This document shows positions 22,657 to 33,847 of a stretch of 64,000 nucleotides of DNA, in pieces; position 1 is the first letter of the stretch, and the number at the start of each line of letters is the position of its first letter. The position numbers were made by a program, and so were the translations under genes. The stretch lies in assembly GCA_019828545.1 (NCBI GenBank), contig JACVRA010000055.1:34915-98914 (forward strand), given 5' to 3'. The notes below the pieces were generated by a model that made no database searches, was not told the DNA's origin, and saw only the letters and a program-made list of their open reading frames with translations. This DNA comes from Paracamarosporium sp. OC-R06-R3 (lineage: Eukaryota > Ascomycota > Dothideomycetes > Pleosporales > Didymosphaeriaceae).

Positions 22657-25600
22657 ATGGCTCCGACATCAACGACACAAGATGTCTACCTGCTGCCGTT
22701 GGCCGACAACGGCGCTCCGAAGGTGGACGGACAGTACATCCTGCTGCCGCCACCGAACGCGGAAACCCCGTACCACATCTGCTTTGAGATCCAGGGCACC
22801 AGCTCGATATGTCGAGAGGGCAGTCTGTGGGTGAACATCCCCGCCAAAGGCGAGAAGTTCAGGCGCGACCATTACCGCGAATACAAGTAGGCGTCAATGT
22901 GCCATACGCCCGCCCCGCTCGCCTTATGCTAATTTTCTGTGCAGACTGGACCCCGACTTCAATGGCACGATAAAGCACGAGATCCCCGTCCACGAGGCCA
23001 ATGCTTACTCCTTCTATACCACCTACACCCCGCTGCCGCAGTGGTCTTTCACTGACGTTGCGTCGACGAAGCCCACGCGCACACCAACATACTACATCGA
23101 TGTCTGCCCGAGGCTCACACTACATGGCGAGCAGGTTCCCATTGAATCTATCTCGCTGTTCACCTGCCTCTCCAAATTCATGGGCAGCTATCCTACCGAC
23201 TGGCACAACCACCTACGCGGTATCAGTGAGCGTGGATACAACATGGTGCACTTCACGCCGCTGAATATTCGAGGCGATTCGAACTCGCCGTACAGCATCT
23301 ACGACCAACACCACTTTGACCCCGTCATATTTCCAAATGGTGAGAAGGACATTGATGCCCTCGTGCAGAAAATGCACAAGGACTACAACCTGCTGGCTAT
23401 GACTGACGTGGTCTGGAACCACACGGCCAACAACAGCAAGTGGCTCGAGGAGCATCCCGAGTCTGGATACAACGTGGATACGGCACCCTGGCTCCGGCCG
23501 GCGCTTGACCTTGACACAGCGCTTCTTCAATACAGCCGCGACCTACCCTCACTTGGTCTGCCAACAACAATCAACAACCAAGATGATTTGTTAAGAATCA
23601 TGGACGGTGTGAAGATACGCGTGCTTGGAGCACTCAAACTTTGGGAGTACTACGTTGTCGACAAGGAGAGCGCCGCAACAGCCGTTGTACAGTCTTGGAC
23701 CGCCGGACAAGTCAACTTTGCAGATGACAGCTTTAGAGAGGCTGGCCTACGGGGCCTTGATGCTGTGAAGAACTGGTCGCTGAAGCAGAAGGCCGACTGG
23801 ATCGTTGACCATGCTCTCAAAGGTGGTGACAGACTTGGTGAACGCTACCGCCGTTCCGTCGATGCAGACACTGGCGCCTCGCTTCTCACTGCCCTGTTCG
23901 GTCGATACGATACCAGAACAAGCGATGCCCCAGATGCAAGCGCAGCAAATGAGGCCATCCGTCAAATCATTGATGAGCTTAACCTCCATTTCTACCGTGA
24001 GTACGATGGAGATGCGGCTGAAATCATGGAGCAACTTTTCAACCGCATCAAGTACTGCCGCTTGGATGATCATGGCCCAAAGATGGGTAAAATAACCGAC
24101 AGCAGCCCTCTCATTGAGCCATATTTCACGAGGCTACCTCTCAACGAGACCACCAAAAAGCACAACCCAGAAGCACTTGCTCTTGTCAATAACGGCTGGG
24201 TCTGGGCCGCGGATGCAATGAGAGACAACGCTGGTCCCAAGTCTAGGGCATATCTAAGGCGAGAAGTCATTGTGTGGGGCGACTGCGTAAAGCTTCGTTA
24301 TGGAAGCGGACCGGAAGACAACCCTTACCTCTGGGAGCACATGGCCAAGTACACCAGGTTGATGGCCAAGTACTTCCAGGGCTTCCGGATTGACAATTGC
24401 CATTCGACTCCAATCCATCTCGCCAGCTATATGCTTGATCAGGCTCGTACGGTCAACCCCAATTTGTTTTGTGTTGCTGAGCTGTTTTCTGGATCAGAAG
24501 AGATGGACTTCAAGTTTGTTAAAGAGCTCGGGATACACGCACTTATCCGGGAGTGTATGCAAGCATGGAGCACACAAGAACTCAGCAGATTGGTGCATCG
24601 CCATGGTGGCGTGCCCATAGGCAGCTTCGATACGGATGAAGTTATGAATGCTGATGCTTCAGCAACAACGACAGCTCCAAACGGTGCTCGGCGTATCGTC
24701 AAGAAGATCAAGAAGAGCCCGGTACATGCCTTATTCATGGACTGCACGCACGACAATGAGACACCCGCACAAAAGCGCGATGCTCGCGACACACTACCCA
24801 GTGCCGCTTTGGTGGCCATGTGCTCATGTGCCACTGGCAGTGTGTTTGGTTTTGATGAAATCTACCCTGAACTCATCGAATTGGTTCACGAGAAGAGGCT
24901 TTATACATCCATCAACTCGACTGGTGGCTCGATCAAGGCACAGGCAGGTGAAGGTGGTATCGGTGGCATCAGGAAGATTCTGAACCAGATCCACGTGGAA
25001 ATGGGCAAGAAGGAGTATGGCGAGACATACATTCACCACGAGAACGAATACATCACGGTTCACCGAGTCAATCCCCGCACAAGAAGAGGCTATTTCTTGA
25101 TTGCTCATACTGCATTCCCCGGGTACGGCAATGGAAACGGAGGACTTGGGCCTACGAACCTCCCGGGTACTCAAGCGAAGCTGATTGGGGCCTGGAATCT
25201 TGAAGTCGACAATAGTGCGGAGACACGAAAGACGGTTATCGGTGACAAAGTGTTGCGTGGCCTGCCCAGTCAGACCAATGATCTTCAGGGTGTCGTCGTG
25301 GAACAGACGGGAGACTCAACAATGATTCGTATCCCTGACAACTTCCCACCAGGAAGTATTGCACTTTTTGAAACTTCGGTACCTTCCGCAGAGCATGACG
25401 AAGGCCTCGATAAATTTGTCACTTCCGGTGCTCGAGAGGCATTCAGCAGTTGCACCCTCTCGGATCTCAACCACATCCTGTACCGCTGTGATCCTGAAGA
25501 ACGGGATGCTTCCGACAACCGAGACGGCACCTACAATGTTCCCGGACATGGTCCACTAGTTTATGCCGGCCTACAAGGCTGGTGGAGTGTGTTACGCGGT

Positions 25601-27379
25601 GTTGTCGATGACAACAATCTTGGCCACCCAATCTGTAACCATCTCCGAGAAGGGCAGTGGGCTCTGGATTACTGCATCGGCCGCCTGAAACGGCTTGCGG
25701 AAAAAGAGCAGTACCGCAACATTGCAGGTCCCGCTAAATGGCTCGAGGAGCGCTTTGACAGAATCCGTCAGATTCCCAGTTTCCTCCTACCAAGGTCCTT
25801 TGCAATGGTCATCCAAACCGCATATAACGCCGCTGTAGATCGGGCCGTAGAACTCATGGGCGAGAACGTTCGCAATGGCCCAACTTTCCTACGCAGCCTT
25901 TCGATGGTCAGTCTCCAGATGACAGGTCTTATGGACATTACTTCGCTTTGGCCGGAAAAGAGTGTTCCGAGCATGGCCGCTGGTCTCCCTCACTTTGCGT
26001 ATGATTGGGCTCGTTGCTGGGGGCGCGACATCTGCATCTCTGCTCGCGGCCTTCTCATGGGTACTGGTCGTTACGATGACGCCAAGGAGCACATATTGGC
26101 TTTCGCAAGCGTTGTCAAGCATGGCATGATTCCTAACCTTTTGAGCAGCGGAAAACTTCCTCGCTATAACTCCAGAGACTCAGTGTGGTGGTTTACGCAA
26201 AACGTACAGGATTACACCAAGATTGTCCCAAGCGGGCTTGAACTGCTCAAGGAGAAGGCTCCAAGACGCTTTCTTCCTTACGACGACACTTGGTTCCCAT
26301 ACGATGATGAGCGAGCTTACTCTCAATCGTCGACGATCGAAGATGTGATACAAGAGATCCTGCAACGCCATGCCACGGGCCTCGACTTCCGCGAGTACGA
26401 TGCTGGACCCAATATCGACAGCCAAATGCGAGACGAAGGCTTCAACATCAAAGTGCAGCCAGATTGGGAGACTGGCCTGATCTTTGGTGGTAACCAGTGG
26501 AATTGCGGCACATGGATGGACAAGATGGGTGAGAGTGAGAAGGCCGGAAGCAAAGGCGTACCTGGCACGCCTCGTGACGGCGCCCCTGTGGAGATCATCG
26601 GACTTCTGTACAGCTGCCTCAATTGGGTGGCCAATTTGCATGAGCAAGGCAACTACAAGTACGAAGGCGTGACGCTTGAAGGTGGCAAGAAAGCCATATC
26701 TTTCCGAGCGTGGGCCGACAAGATCAAAGCCAACTTCGAGCGCACTTTCTACGTCCCACGCACACCCGAAGAGGACGCCTCTTACGATGTGAACCCGAAG
26801 ATCATCAACCGCCGCGGTATCTACAAGGACACTTACCGTGGCGGCAAAGAGTACGAAGATTACCAGCTGCGTCCCAACTTTAGCATAGCCATGACGGTAG
26901 CGCCGGAACTCTTTGACCCCGAGCACGCTCTCTACGCCCTCGAAGTGGCCGACAAAAACCTCCTCGGACCCGTCGGCATGAAGACGCTCGACCCCTCTGA
27001 CTACAACTACCGTCCCTTTTACATCAACAGTGAAGACTCGACTGACTTCCATACGTCCAAGGGTCGTAATTATCACCAGGGTCCTGAGTGGGGCTGGCCG
27101 TTAGGTTTCCACTGTCGCGCTCTGCTCAAGTTTGATTTGAAACGGAGAAAGACTGCGGAGGAACGCGTCGAGAGTTACCAGCAGGTCACGAGGAGGATGG
27201 CAGGTATGATGCGGCAGATTGAGGAGAACCCGTGGGCGGGGCTTACGGAGCTGAGTCAGAAGGATGGGGCGTTCTGCGGGGATAGCTGTCCGACACAGGC
27301 TTGGTCTGCTAGTTGCTTGATCGATGTTTTCCAGGACGCTTGGGAGTACGAGAGGGGCGATGGCTACTCGTCGTTGTGA
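22657..27379 (+). CDS. GDB1: Glycogen debranching enzyme
   Basis: Bifunctional 4-alpha-glucanotransferase and amylo-1,6-glucosidase that removes branch points in cytosolic glycogen. Two exons: 22657-22886 and 22945-27379 (58-base intron), 1554 residues, close to yeast Gdb1. The N-terminal GH13-like transferase half contains DVVWNHTANNSKW, FRIDNCHSTP (likely nucleophile Asp560) and CVAELFSGSEE (likely acid/base Glu589); the 29-residue spacing fits the pair known from the Candida enzyme. The C-terminal GH133 glucosidase half contains CWGRDICISARGLLMG, QWNCGTWMDKMGES (likely catalytic Asp1269) and WAGLTELSQKDG (likely Glu1512). The start MAPTSTTQDVYLLPL matches the family N-terminus. Long frames on the opposite strand within this gene are shadows. 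Confidence 0.97.
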
Positions 27380-27520
27380 TGCCCGGAGAGTGATTTGCGA
27401 TGGGCTAGCGTGGGTTGCGTGACTATACCGCTGCAAGCATAGAACAGATACCTAATAGATGTAGATATTTTTTGTCGTCTCGCATGGTCCGTGTTCACAG
27501 CAGGCCGTTGATGTCACTGA

Positions 27521-27544
27521 CTTCGCGTCGTTAGCGCGTTTTCG
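27521..27544. promoter_or_regulatory. CGCG-rich element upstream of the HLTF-like gene
   Basis: Two CGCG cores 12 bases apart (ttcgcgtcg and tagcgcgtttt) lie 105-130 bases before the start codon. They resemble MBF/DSC1 sites (core CGCG) but neither is an exact ACGCGT. Cell-cycle control is inference. Confidence 0.3.
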
Positions 27545-27649
27545 ACTAGAATTCTCCGTACCCCAGACCCAGTTTTCCAGGACGCGCATCCTACCCCAAG
27601 ACAATCGATAGTCGTCCTCTCCACCCGCTGCGACGTCTTCACGGCAAAC

Positions 27650-30611
27650 ATGGTGGCGGGACAGAAGCGGCCATACTACAACGGCCACGCCCCTCCGGAC
27701 GTGTCCGCGGGACCGCGATCGCAAGCACGCCCGTCCAAGTCGGCACGTACCGGCCACCATTCCCAACCAGCACGCACAGCACCTGGCTCGTCCCAGCACG
27801 ACCCGGTAGTCATCGATGACGACGACGACGATGAAGATGCATCGCAGGAAGTGCAAGACTCGAGCCAGAGCTTCGGCGAGACCGACATGAGCTACGTCTT
27901 GTACGGCGTTATCAACACAAAAATCGTGGGCGTCCGCTACTACAATGGGCATGCGACTGTGGGGGAAATTGCCATACCCCGACGCGAGCCGCACAACCAG
28001 TATGACCGTGAGTGTTCTGCGTCGTGAGCAGGACCGTCCATGTCCCGATTGCTGACACGCCTTCGAGGTAACGCTATCCAGGTTCTCAACGTGAACCGCG
28101 CACAGATCGGGCACATACCGAGGACGCAAGCCGCAAAGCTTGCTCCATTCATGGACAGTCGTAGCCTTATCGTCGAAGCTACCATTACCGGGCACAAGGA
28201 ATACTTTGAGTGTCCCCTCGTGCTTCGTATCTATGGCCCTACTGAACCCAACACGCGCCAGAGCCTCATTGAACGCATGAGAGCCGCCGGGCTTCCTACT
28301 TCGACTTGGAAGGACGCTACGCAACGACAAAAAGATGAGCGAGAAAGACAGAAGCTAGCAGCGCAAGCTGCGAACAGGATGAAGAAGCAGGGTGGCGCCG
28401 TTGTGGGACTCGGTGGAGGCCAACAATTCGAGAATGGCTTGGCAGAGTATGCAGCTGGATCTTCGCAGGGAGCCGGGCCAGGGCCAAGTCTGGAGGATAT
28501 TATTGGGGGCAGTGAGCGGTTCAATCCGCGAAACGCTGAGCATTTTGTCGAAGAGTTCGACATTAAGGAGACGGATCTGGTAAGCCCCCAACACTTGGCT
28601 AATCGCAGCATACTAACAGTCATAGGCCGCGATGCCACAGGCCGACCAGCCAGAGGCTCTATCCACCGAGCTGCATAAGTTCCAACTTCAAGGTCTGCAC
28701 TGGCTGCTTGAGAAGGAGAGTCCCAGACTACCATCAGAGGGCTCCAAGGATGTTGTACAATTGTGGCAACGCCATACTACAATGCGCGGCGCGTTCACCA
28801 ACCTTGCTACAAACTTCTCAGTCACTAATCCTTCCTTGGCCAGTGGCGGCATCTTGGCTGATGACATGGGCTTAGGAAAGACTATCCAGGTCATTTCACT
28901 AATCATGGCTGACCGCCAACTTGGTCTTCGAGCCCCTGATGTCTGCAACGCCACGTTAATTCTTGCGCCTGTAAGTGTGATGAGCAACTGGAGCACGCAG
29001 ATCAAGAAGCATATCAAAGAGGAATATGCTCTTCGCGTCATGTTCTATCATGGTTCGCGAAAGGAAACAATCACTCCCAAATCGATCGGCAATTTCGACG
29101 TAGTCATTTCAACTTATGACAGCGTATCATCGGAGTGGCATGCCCAGAAGACAACCACACTTCCTAGGAAATCGGGCGTGTTCTCTGTCAAGTGGCGTAG
29201 GATCATCCTTGACGAGGGCCATAGCATCAGAAATCCGAAGGCAAAAAAGACAGTGGCAGTGACCAACCTGATGGCTCAGTCCCGGTGGGTACTCACAGGC
29301 ACGCCCATCATTAATAACCTTAAGGATCTGTTCTCCTTGGTTCGCTTCCTACGTCTTTCCGGTGGTTTGGACAGTTTGGAGATCTTCCATGCCGCCATCA
29401 TGCGCCCAGTCATGGCTGGAGACGCTCGTGGAAATCGGGCTCTCCAAATGCTCATGGCCGGGATGTGCCTCCGTCGTAAGAAGGAAATGTCATTCATCGA
29501 CCTACGTCTACCCGAGCTTGCAGAGTACGTCCACAAGGTCACCCTCCTACCCCATGAGCAGGAGAAATACGATGCGTTCGAAGCCCAAGCAAAGGGCACA
29601 CTGGACCTGTACCGCAAGAGGGCTGGAGGCAGAGACGCATCAGACACGTACCGTCACCTTCTGGAAGTTCTCCTCCGCATGCGCCAGTTGTGCAATCACT
29701 GGAAGATGATCAGCGAGGAGCGCATCGACTCCATCATGAAGCAGCTGGAGGCCGAAGGAGTCGTCGACCTTACCGAAGAGAACAAGGTAGCTCTTCAAAA
29801 AATGCTCCAACTCTCCATTGACTCCCAGGAGGATTGCCCCATCTGCCTGGATTCCTACAAAGATCCAGTCATCACCAAATGCGCGCACATCTTCTGTACC
29901 GCCTGCATCGAACGGGTTATAGAAACACAACACAAATGCCCCATGTGCCGCGCTGAACTCGACTCTCTCGCCACCACAACCGTCAAACCCGCAAAAGAAA
30001 CCAGCACCCCTCCAACACAGGACCAAGTCGCAGACAAGGAATCACTAGAAAACAACGCCTCGAGCAAAGTGACCGCCCTAATGAGCATTCTCAATGCCAG
30101 CGCGCAAGACCCTGCAAACAAAACCATCGTCTTCAGCCAGTGGACCACGTTCCTTACACTCTTAGAGCCACACCTTCGCGCCGCAGGCCTGACGTACACG
30201 CGCATCGACGGCAGCATGCCCGCCACAGCGCGCGACTCCGCCCTCGACGCCTTCGACACATCGCCCGCCTGCACAATCATGCTCGCTTCCCTTTCCGTCT
30301 GCTCCGTCGGCCTCAACCTCGTCGCTGCCAACCAGGTCATTCTTTCCGATAGCTGGTGGGCGCCTGCCATCGAGGACCAGGCCGTAGACCGCGTACATCG
30401 TCTAGGCCAAAAGCGCGAGACGAAAGTGTTCAGGTTGGTTGTCGAGGGTAGCATTGAAGAGAGGGTGTTGGGGATTCAAGAGGATAAGAGGAAGTTGATG
30501 GGCTTGGCTTTTGCGGAGAAGGAGGGTGGGAAGAGGGGGCGGTCGAGGGCGACGGGTGTGGCCGACTTGGAGAGGTTGCTTGGGAGGCAGACGCAGACGC
30601 AGACACGTTAG
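27650..30611 (+). CDS. HIRAN-SNF2-RING helicase (HLTF/Rad5 class)
   Basis: DNA translocase and likely ubiquitin ligase of damage tolerance. Three exons: 27650-28007, 28068-28579 and 28626-30611, 951 residues. A disordered N-terminus with an acidic IDDDDDDED run leads to a HIRAN domain (about 85-175, VLYGVINTKIVGVRYYNG onward), which in HLTF binds 3' DNA ends. The SNF2 ATPase follows: ADDMGLGKTIQ (Walker A, about 371), DEGHSIRN (motif II, about 486) and VLTGTPIINN. A C3HC4 RING is inserted at about 694-735 (CPICLDSYKDPVITKCAHIF and further). The helicase C lobe carries VFSQWTTFL and DQAVDRVHRLGQKR. HLTF and Rad5 polyubiquitinate PCNA and reverse stalled forks; this role is inferred from the domain set. 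Shorter than yeast Rad5, and the domain order fits the HLTF form best. The 3' end is a QTQTQT repeat. Confidence 0.95.
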
Positions 30612-31735
30612 TTGTAGCGGTGTGATTTCCGGCCTTCGCCGTGTATGAGCAACGGTACGGCTTTGCCTTTGACTTTGGCGTTGTTTCTCTAGGGTGGGGA
30701 GTTTTGGGATTCCAGTTATGATCTGCAGAGAGTATCTTACGCGTTGTTCCCACGGGCGCTGTGCGTCTGGACGCTTCTCCCTGCAACGACACTGCAACAA
30801 ACGAACCGAGAGGGATAGATTGCTTGGTGCCACATTCCATCAGGCGAAACATGTTATATAGGGGGGCGTAGGTATCTGGAGGCTTATATCCATCTTCATA
30901 TTTGTATGATTACATCTGTATAGAGGTACCAAAAAAGGCAGTATAGCGAGATCTGAAAATGGAAGATAGTTAACCGGAATACCGCGCTCTAACAATCTGG
31001 TCAGGACGCAGAGAACGAACGAAAGTCTGATATCGGCTGATGAATCCTAAAGCTGAAAACACACGATCTCGCTTGGCCTCTATTTGATGACGGACGAGTA
31101 AACAACGATACGGAATGTGTTTTCCGCATGAGCTATTCACGCATATCGGCGACAACTCGAGCTTCTATGCGCGCTTAGTCTTTCGATACACTATGCTACA
31201 AATGCTTTTACTTTCGAGAAAGCAGTAGCGATGGAGGATGGAACGCAAAACTATGCTAGAATAATGCATTGCTGTGCTCGCTGAGCGTGAAAAAGCTCAA
31301 AGTCGTACCTAATCGTGACAGGTGAAGCAGAAAACTTGCACCATCATAATAAATGTCAAACTCCAGGCCGGTGCGATATCGCTAATGATGACATGTACGG
31401 AGATGTGCAAGGACGTTTGAACCCACGTCTAGACGAAAAAAAAAAACACGTCGAAACGCATGAATCATAGGTTGTCTCCGATTCGCGAACAAACGCCGAA
31501 TATCATGCTGAACGACTTAGGCGAATAGGATGTACTTATACCAGTTGGGAGACCGCCAATGGTCGAGTTTCTAGATACCGAGACTCCTTGGGCTGTCCGT
31601 CTGTCTTCACTTCCATGGTGCTCTCGGTACGCCGTCCGAGTTGACACTCCTGTGTTGCTTCCATTAGTATGTACAATGGCTAGAAACAAACACAGACGTT
31701 GGGGAGGGGGATTCCGATGGAGAAAGGTCAGGCAC
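30612..31735. other. Convergent 3' spacer
   Basis: About 1.1 kb between the ends of two converging genes. Only short unrelated frames and an A run near 31436 are present. I see no gene or structured element. Confidence 0.5.
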
Positions 31736-32888
31736 TCACTTTCTCCGCAAAGCCTCTTCTCTCCGCTCTTCGATCAAGGCACGGATCATCTTTCGTGCTC
31801 CCGTATAGTTGATATCTTGATCTCGCATGCCTAATGTGTGCGTGAAGAGTTAGCGGAAGTTGAGCATTTGGGGAAGCCACATCGTATATATCAAGCCAGC
31901 GAAGGGAAGCCTCTTCCTAGAACCTCCCCGGTCGTACCTGGGTCTGACATACTCATGGTAATTTTCTGGCTTGCATCTGCCCTGAGTAGCCGCTTGAGCA
32001 GCAGATGCTTCATGATGACGATGGCGAAGACCCCGCAATTCGAACCATCGCTTTGTTGCGGCGCATCTCGCATAGGGACGAATCGTAGCGATCTCTGAAC
32101 AGGCAGAGCCTGCTCGATTCTCTTTACCAATTTCATGGCATGCTTATCGTTATGGCCGCCAAGGCTGTCGTAGTGAAAGGCGACATTGTCGATCAAAGAA
32201 ACCACGAGCAAGGACCAGTGAGTTCCGCCAGTTATGGTAACGCCCGATCCGTGGTCATCCCTCGTATCAGAATTTAGCGGGATGAAAATGTGCGTTGTTT
32301 GGTTTTGAGCCAAGTTGGGTATGGTGTTGAACTGTTCGATGGCATGGCTTAAATCGCCTTCCTTTAAAAGACTGGCCATGCCCGTGCCGATAAGCTCGAT
32401 CTTGGCTTTTGGAAACCGGACGAGTTCCTCATGTTCAAGATAGCTGCCGATGGATCAGCGAGAAACCCCATTGCTAAAGTCAAAGTTGGCGTACTCTTCC
32501 CAGAAGTTGATCGTCTGATGTGGTTAGTGGGAGAGCATGTTTGTATGGAATTCGATACCTACGTTGTCTTCCAGCCATCCTTCCGAGTCGACCAAGGTAT
32601 ACATGTCATTGCGCGTGACTAAGAAGTTTGAGTACTTCCAGATCAGGGGCATGCATCGTGCGTGCAATGTCACTTACTCTTTGAGTCGTAGTCTTGCCCT
32701 GGTCAGCTCTCACACCGGGCCACTTAGGCAACATACTCACAGAAAAGATAAGGCGTATCGTCTCCGGCCCAATTCCTATATCCTTTACCAGGGCTGGAAT
32801 TTTTTCTAGCTGGGCTATGGCTGCTCCTCCTGCCAGGGCTTATAGCTCTCTTCGCGCTCTCCACCATGTTTGAAAGGCTGCCGTGCAT
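31736..32888 (-). CDS. C48-family cysteine protease, NEDD8/SUMO-specific type (SENP8/Den1-like)
   Basis: Ulp1/SENP-fold protease; the small size points to the deneddylase Den1/SENP8/Nep group, which processes NEDD8 and trims cullin neddylation. Six-exon model: 32888-32741, 32698-32678, 32618-32563, 32514-32467, 32400-31953 and 31830-31736, about 271 residues (264 if it starts at the second ATG, 32867). The catalytic triad is visible: His of GGTHWSLLVV, Asp of FHYDSLGG, and Cys of SDGSNCGVFAI with the oxyanion Gln just before (APQQ). SEGWLEDNTINFWEEY is the substrate-groove segment. The C-terminal exon ends MIRALIEERREEALRRK. Exon 2 is only 21 bases and intron 1 only 42, and the intron at 32401-32466 was placed to remove an in-frame TGA, so the N-terminal third is tentative. 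Confidence 0.82.
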
Positions 32889-33847
32889 GACAACGCGAGC
32901 TTGCCTCCGCGTTATATACCATAGAACGCGACAAAGAGAGACAAACAAAGCCGAAGCCCGCAAATGGTGGGGAGGAAGCGATAAAAACAAAGGGTGTACG
33001 ACGGACGGTAGCGTACGGTGGCACAGCAAATGAGGTACGGGATTTTCTTGGGACGGATACGAAAGTCAAGAAGAGTGACGACGGCGGCTGCGGGACTCGA
33101 GATCAGCCGCGGGGCAGCGCGACTGCCTGCAGGGATGCCGGGAAGCAGGAGCAAGGGTGGCGATGGCCTGTTTCGTCATTCCCACATTAGCGCCGCCTTG
33201 CCGAAGACCCTCTTTGCACTACGGACATGTCAAGCTGATGGTGTTGAAGTGTGCGAATTGTGCGAATTGTACGAATTGGGATGAATGGATGGTGACGAAT
33301 AAATCGGTTTCATCCAGTAGAGCGTAACGCATGATGAGGACAGCGAAAAGAATATAGCATGAGCCTACTATCTACCCCGAAAAAGAAACCGACGAAGGCG
33401 GGCCCAGCCCAGGAGCATTAGTGCAGTAGTTGCGCAGACCTCAAAGACATAGAAAGACGCCCTTCCAACGCATGAGATCTGACAAAAGAAAGGTGTGCGG
33501 AGAGCGGGGTGGTACAAAACGTATGCAGACAGTAAAATGCACAACAAATCTCCAATGCAACACCAATCCACCCGAGAATCGCAAAGAGTTGACAATGTGT
33601 CGGGTATCAACCAAGGAATTGTGACTAGGTATGTTCGGAAAGTGAGAAAAGGGGTATGGGGTATCTCCTCCACATGTTCCGTCTTCCATCATCCAACCAC
33701 GTCCATCCACATCTACGTCCGCATGCTCCTGCCGAGCTCCTGCAGTCACGCCGAAGAAGGCGGCAGGTCAAAACTCGCCTGTTCGGGACTCGGATCACTA
33801 CAACTCCACGCCTCCATCTTAACAATAATGTCCATATCACTCTCTAG
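32889..33847. other. Spacer with a 9-base tandem repeat
   Basis: Promoter side of the protease gene and 3' flank of the LYAR gene, 959 bases. It holds three tandem copies of a 9-base unit at 33251-33277. Open frames here overlap on both strands and have no recognisable product. Confidence 0.5.
33251..33277. repeat. Three tandem 9-base repeats
   Basis: Units gtgcgaatt, gtgcgaatt and gtacgaatt lie end to end; the third differs by one base. A 9-base period in non-coding DNA suggests simple slippage. No function is evident. Confidence 0.8.

Noticed and set aside
26180..27076. 298-codon minus-strand frame
   Set aside because: Lies wholly inside the conserved C-terminal half of GDB1 in antisense; a shadow of codon bias.
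27452..28330. 292-codon minus-strand frame
   Set aside because: Antisense to the HIRAN part of the HLTF-like gene, which is strongly supported by domains and splice sites.
30402..30852. Two 140-codon minus-strand frames rich in Pro, Ser and Gln
   Set aside because: Antisense to the 3' end of the HLTF-like gene; composition mirrors its Glu/Lys/Arg codons.
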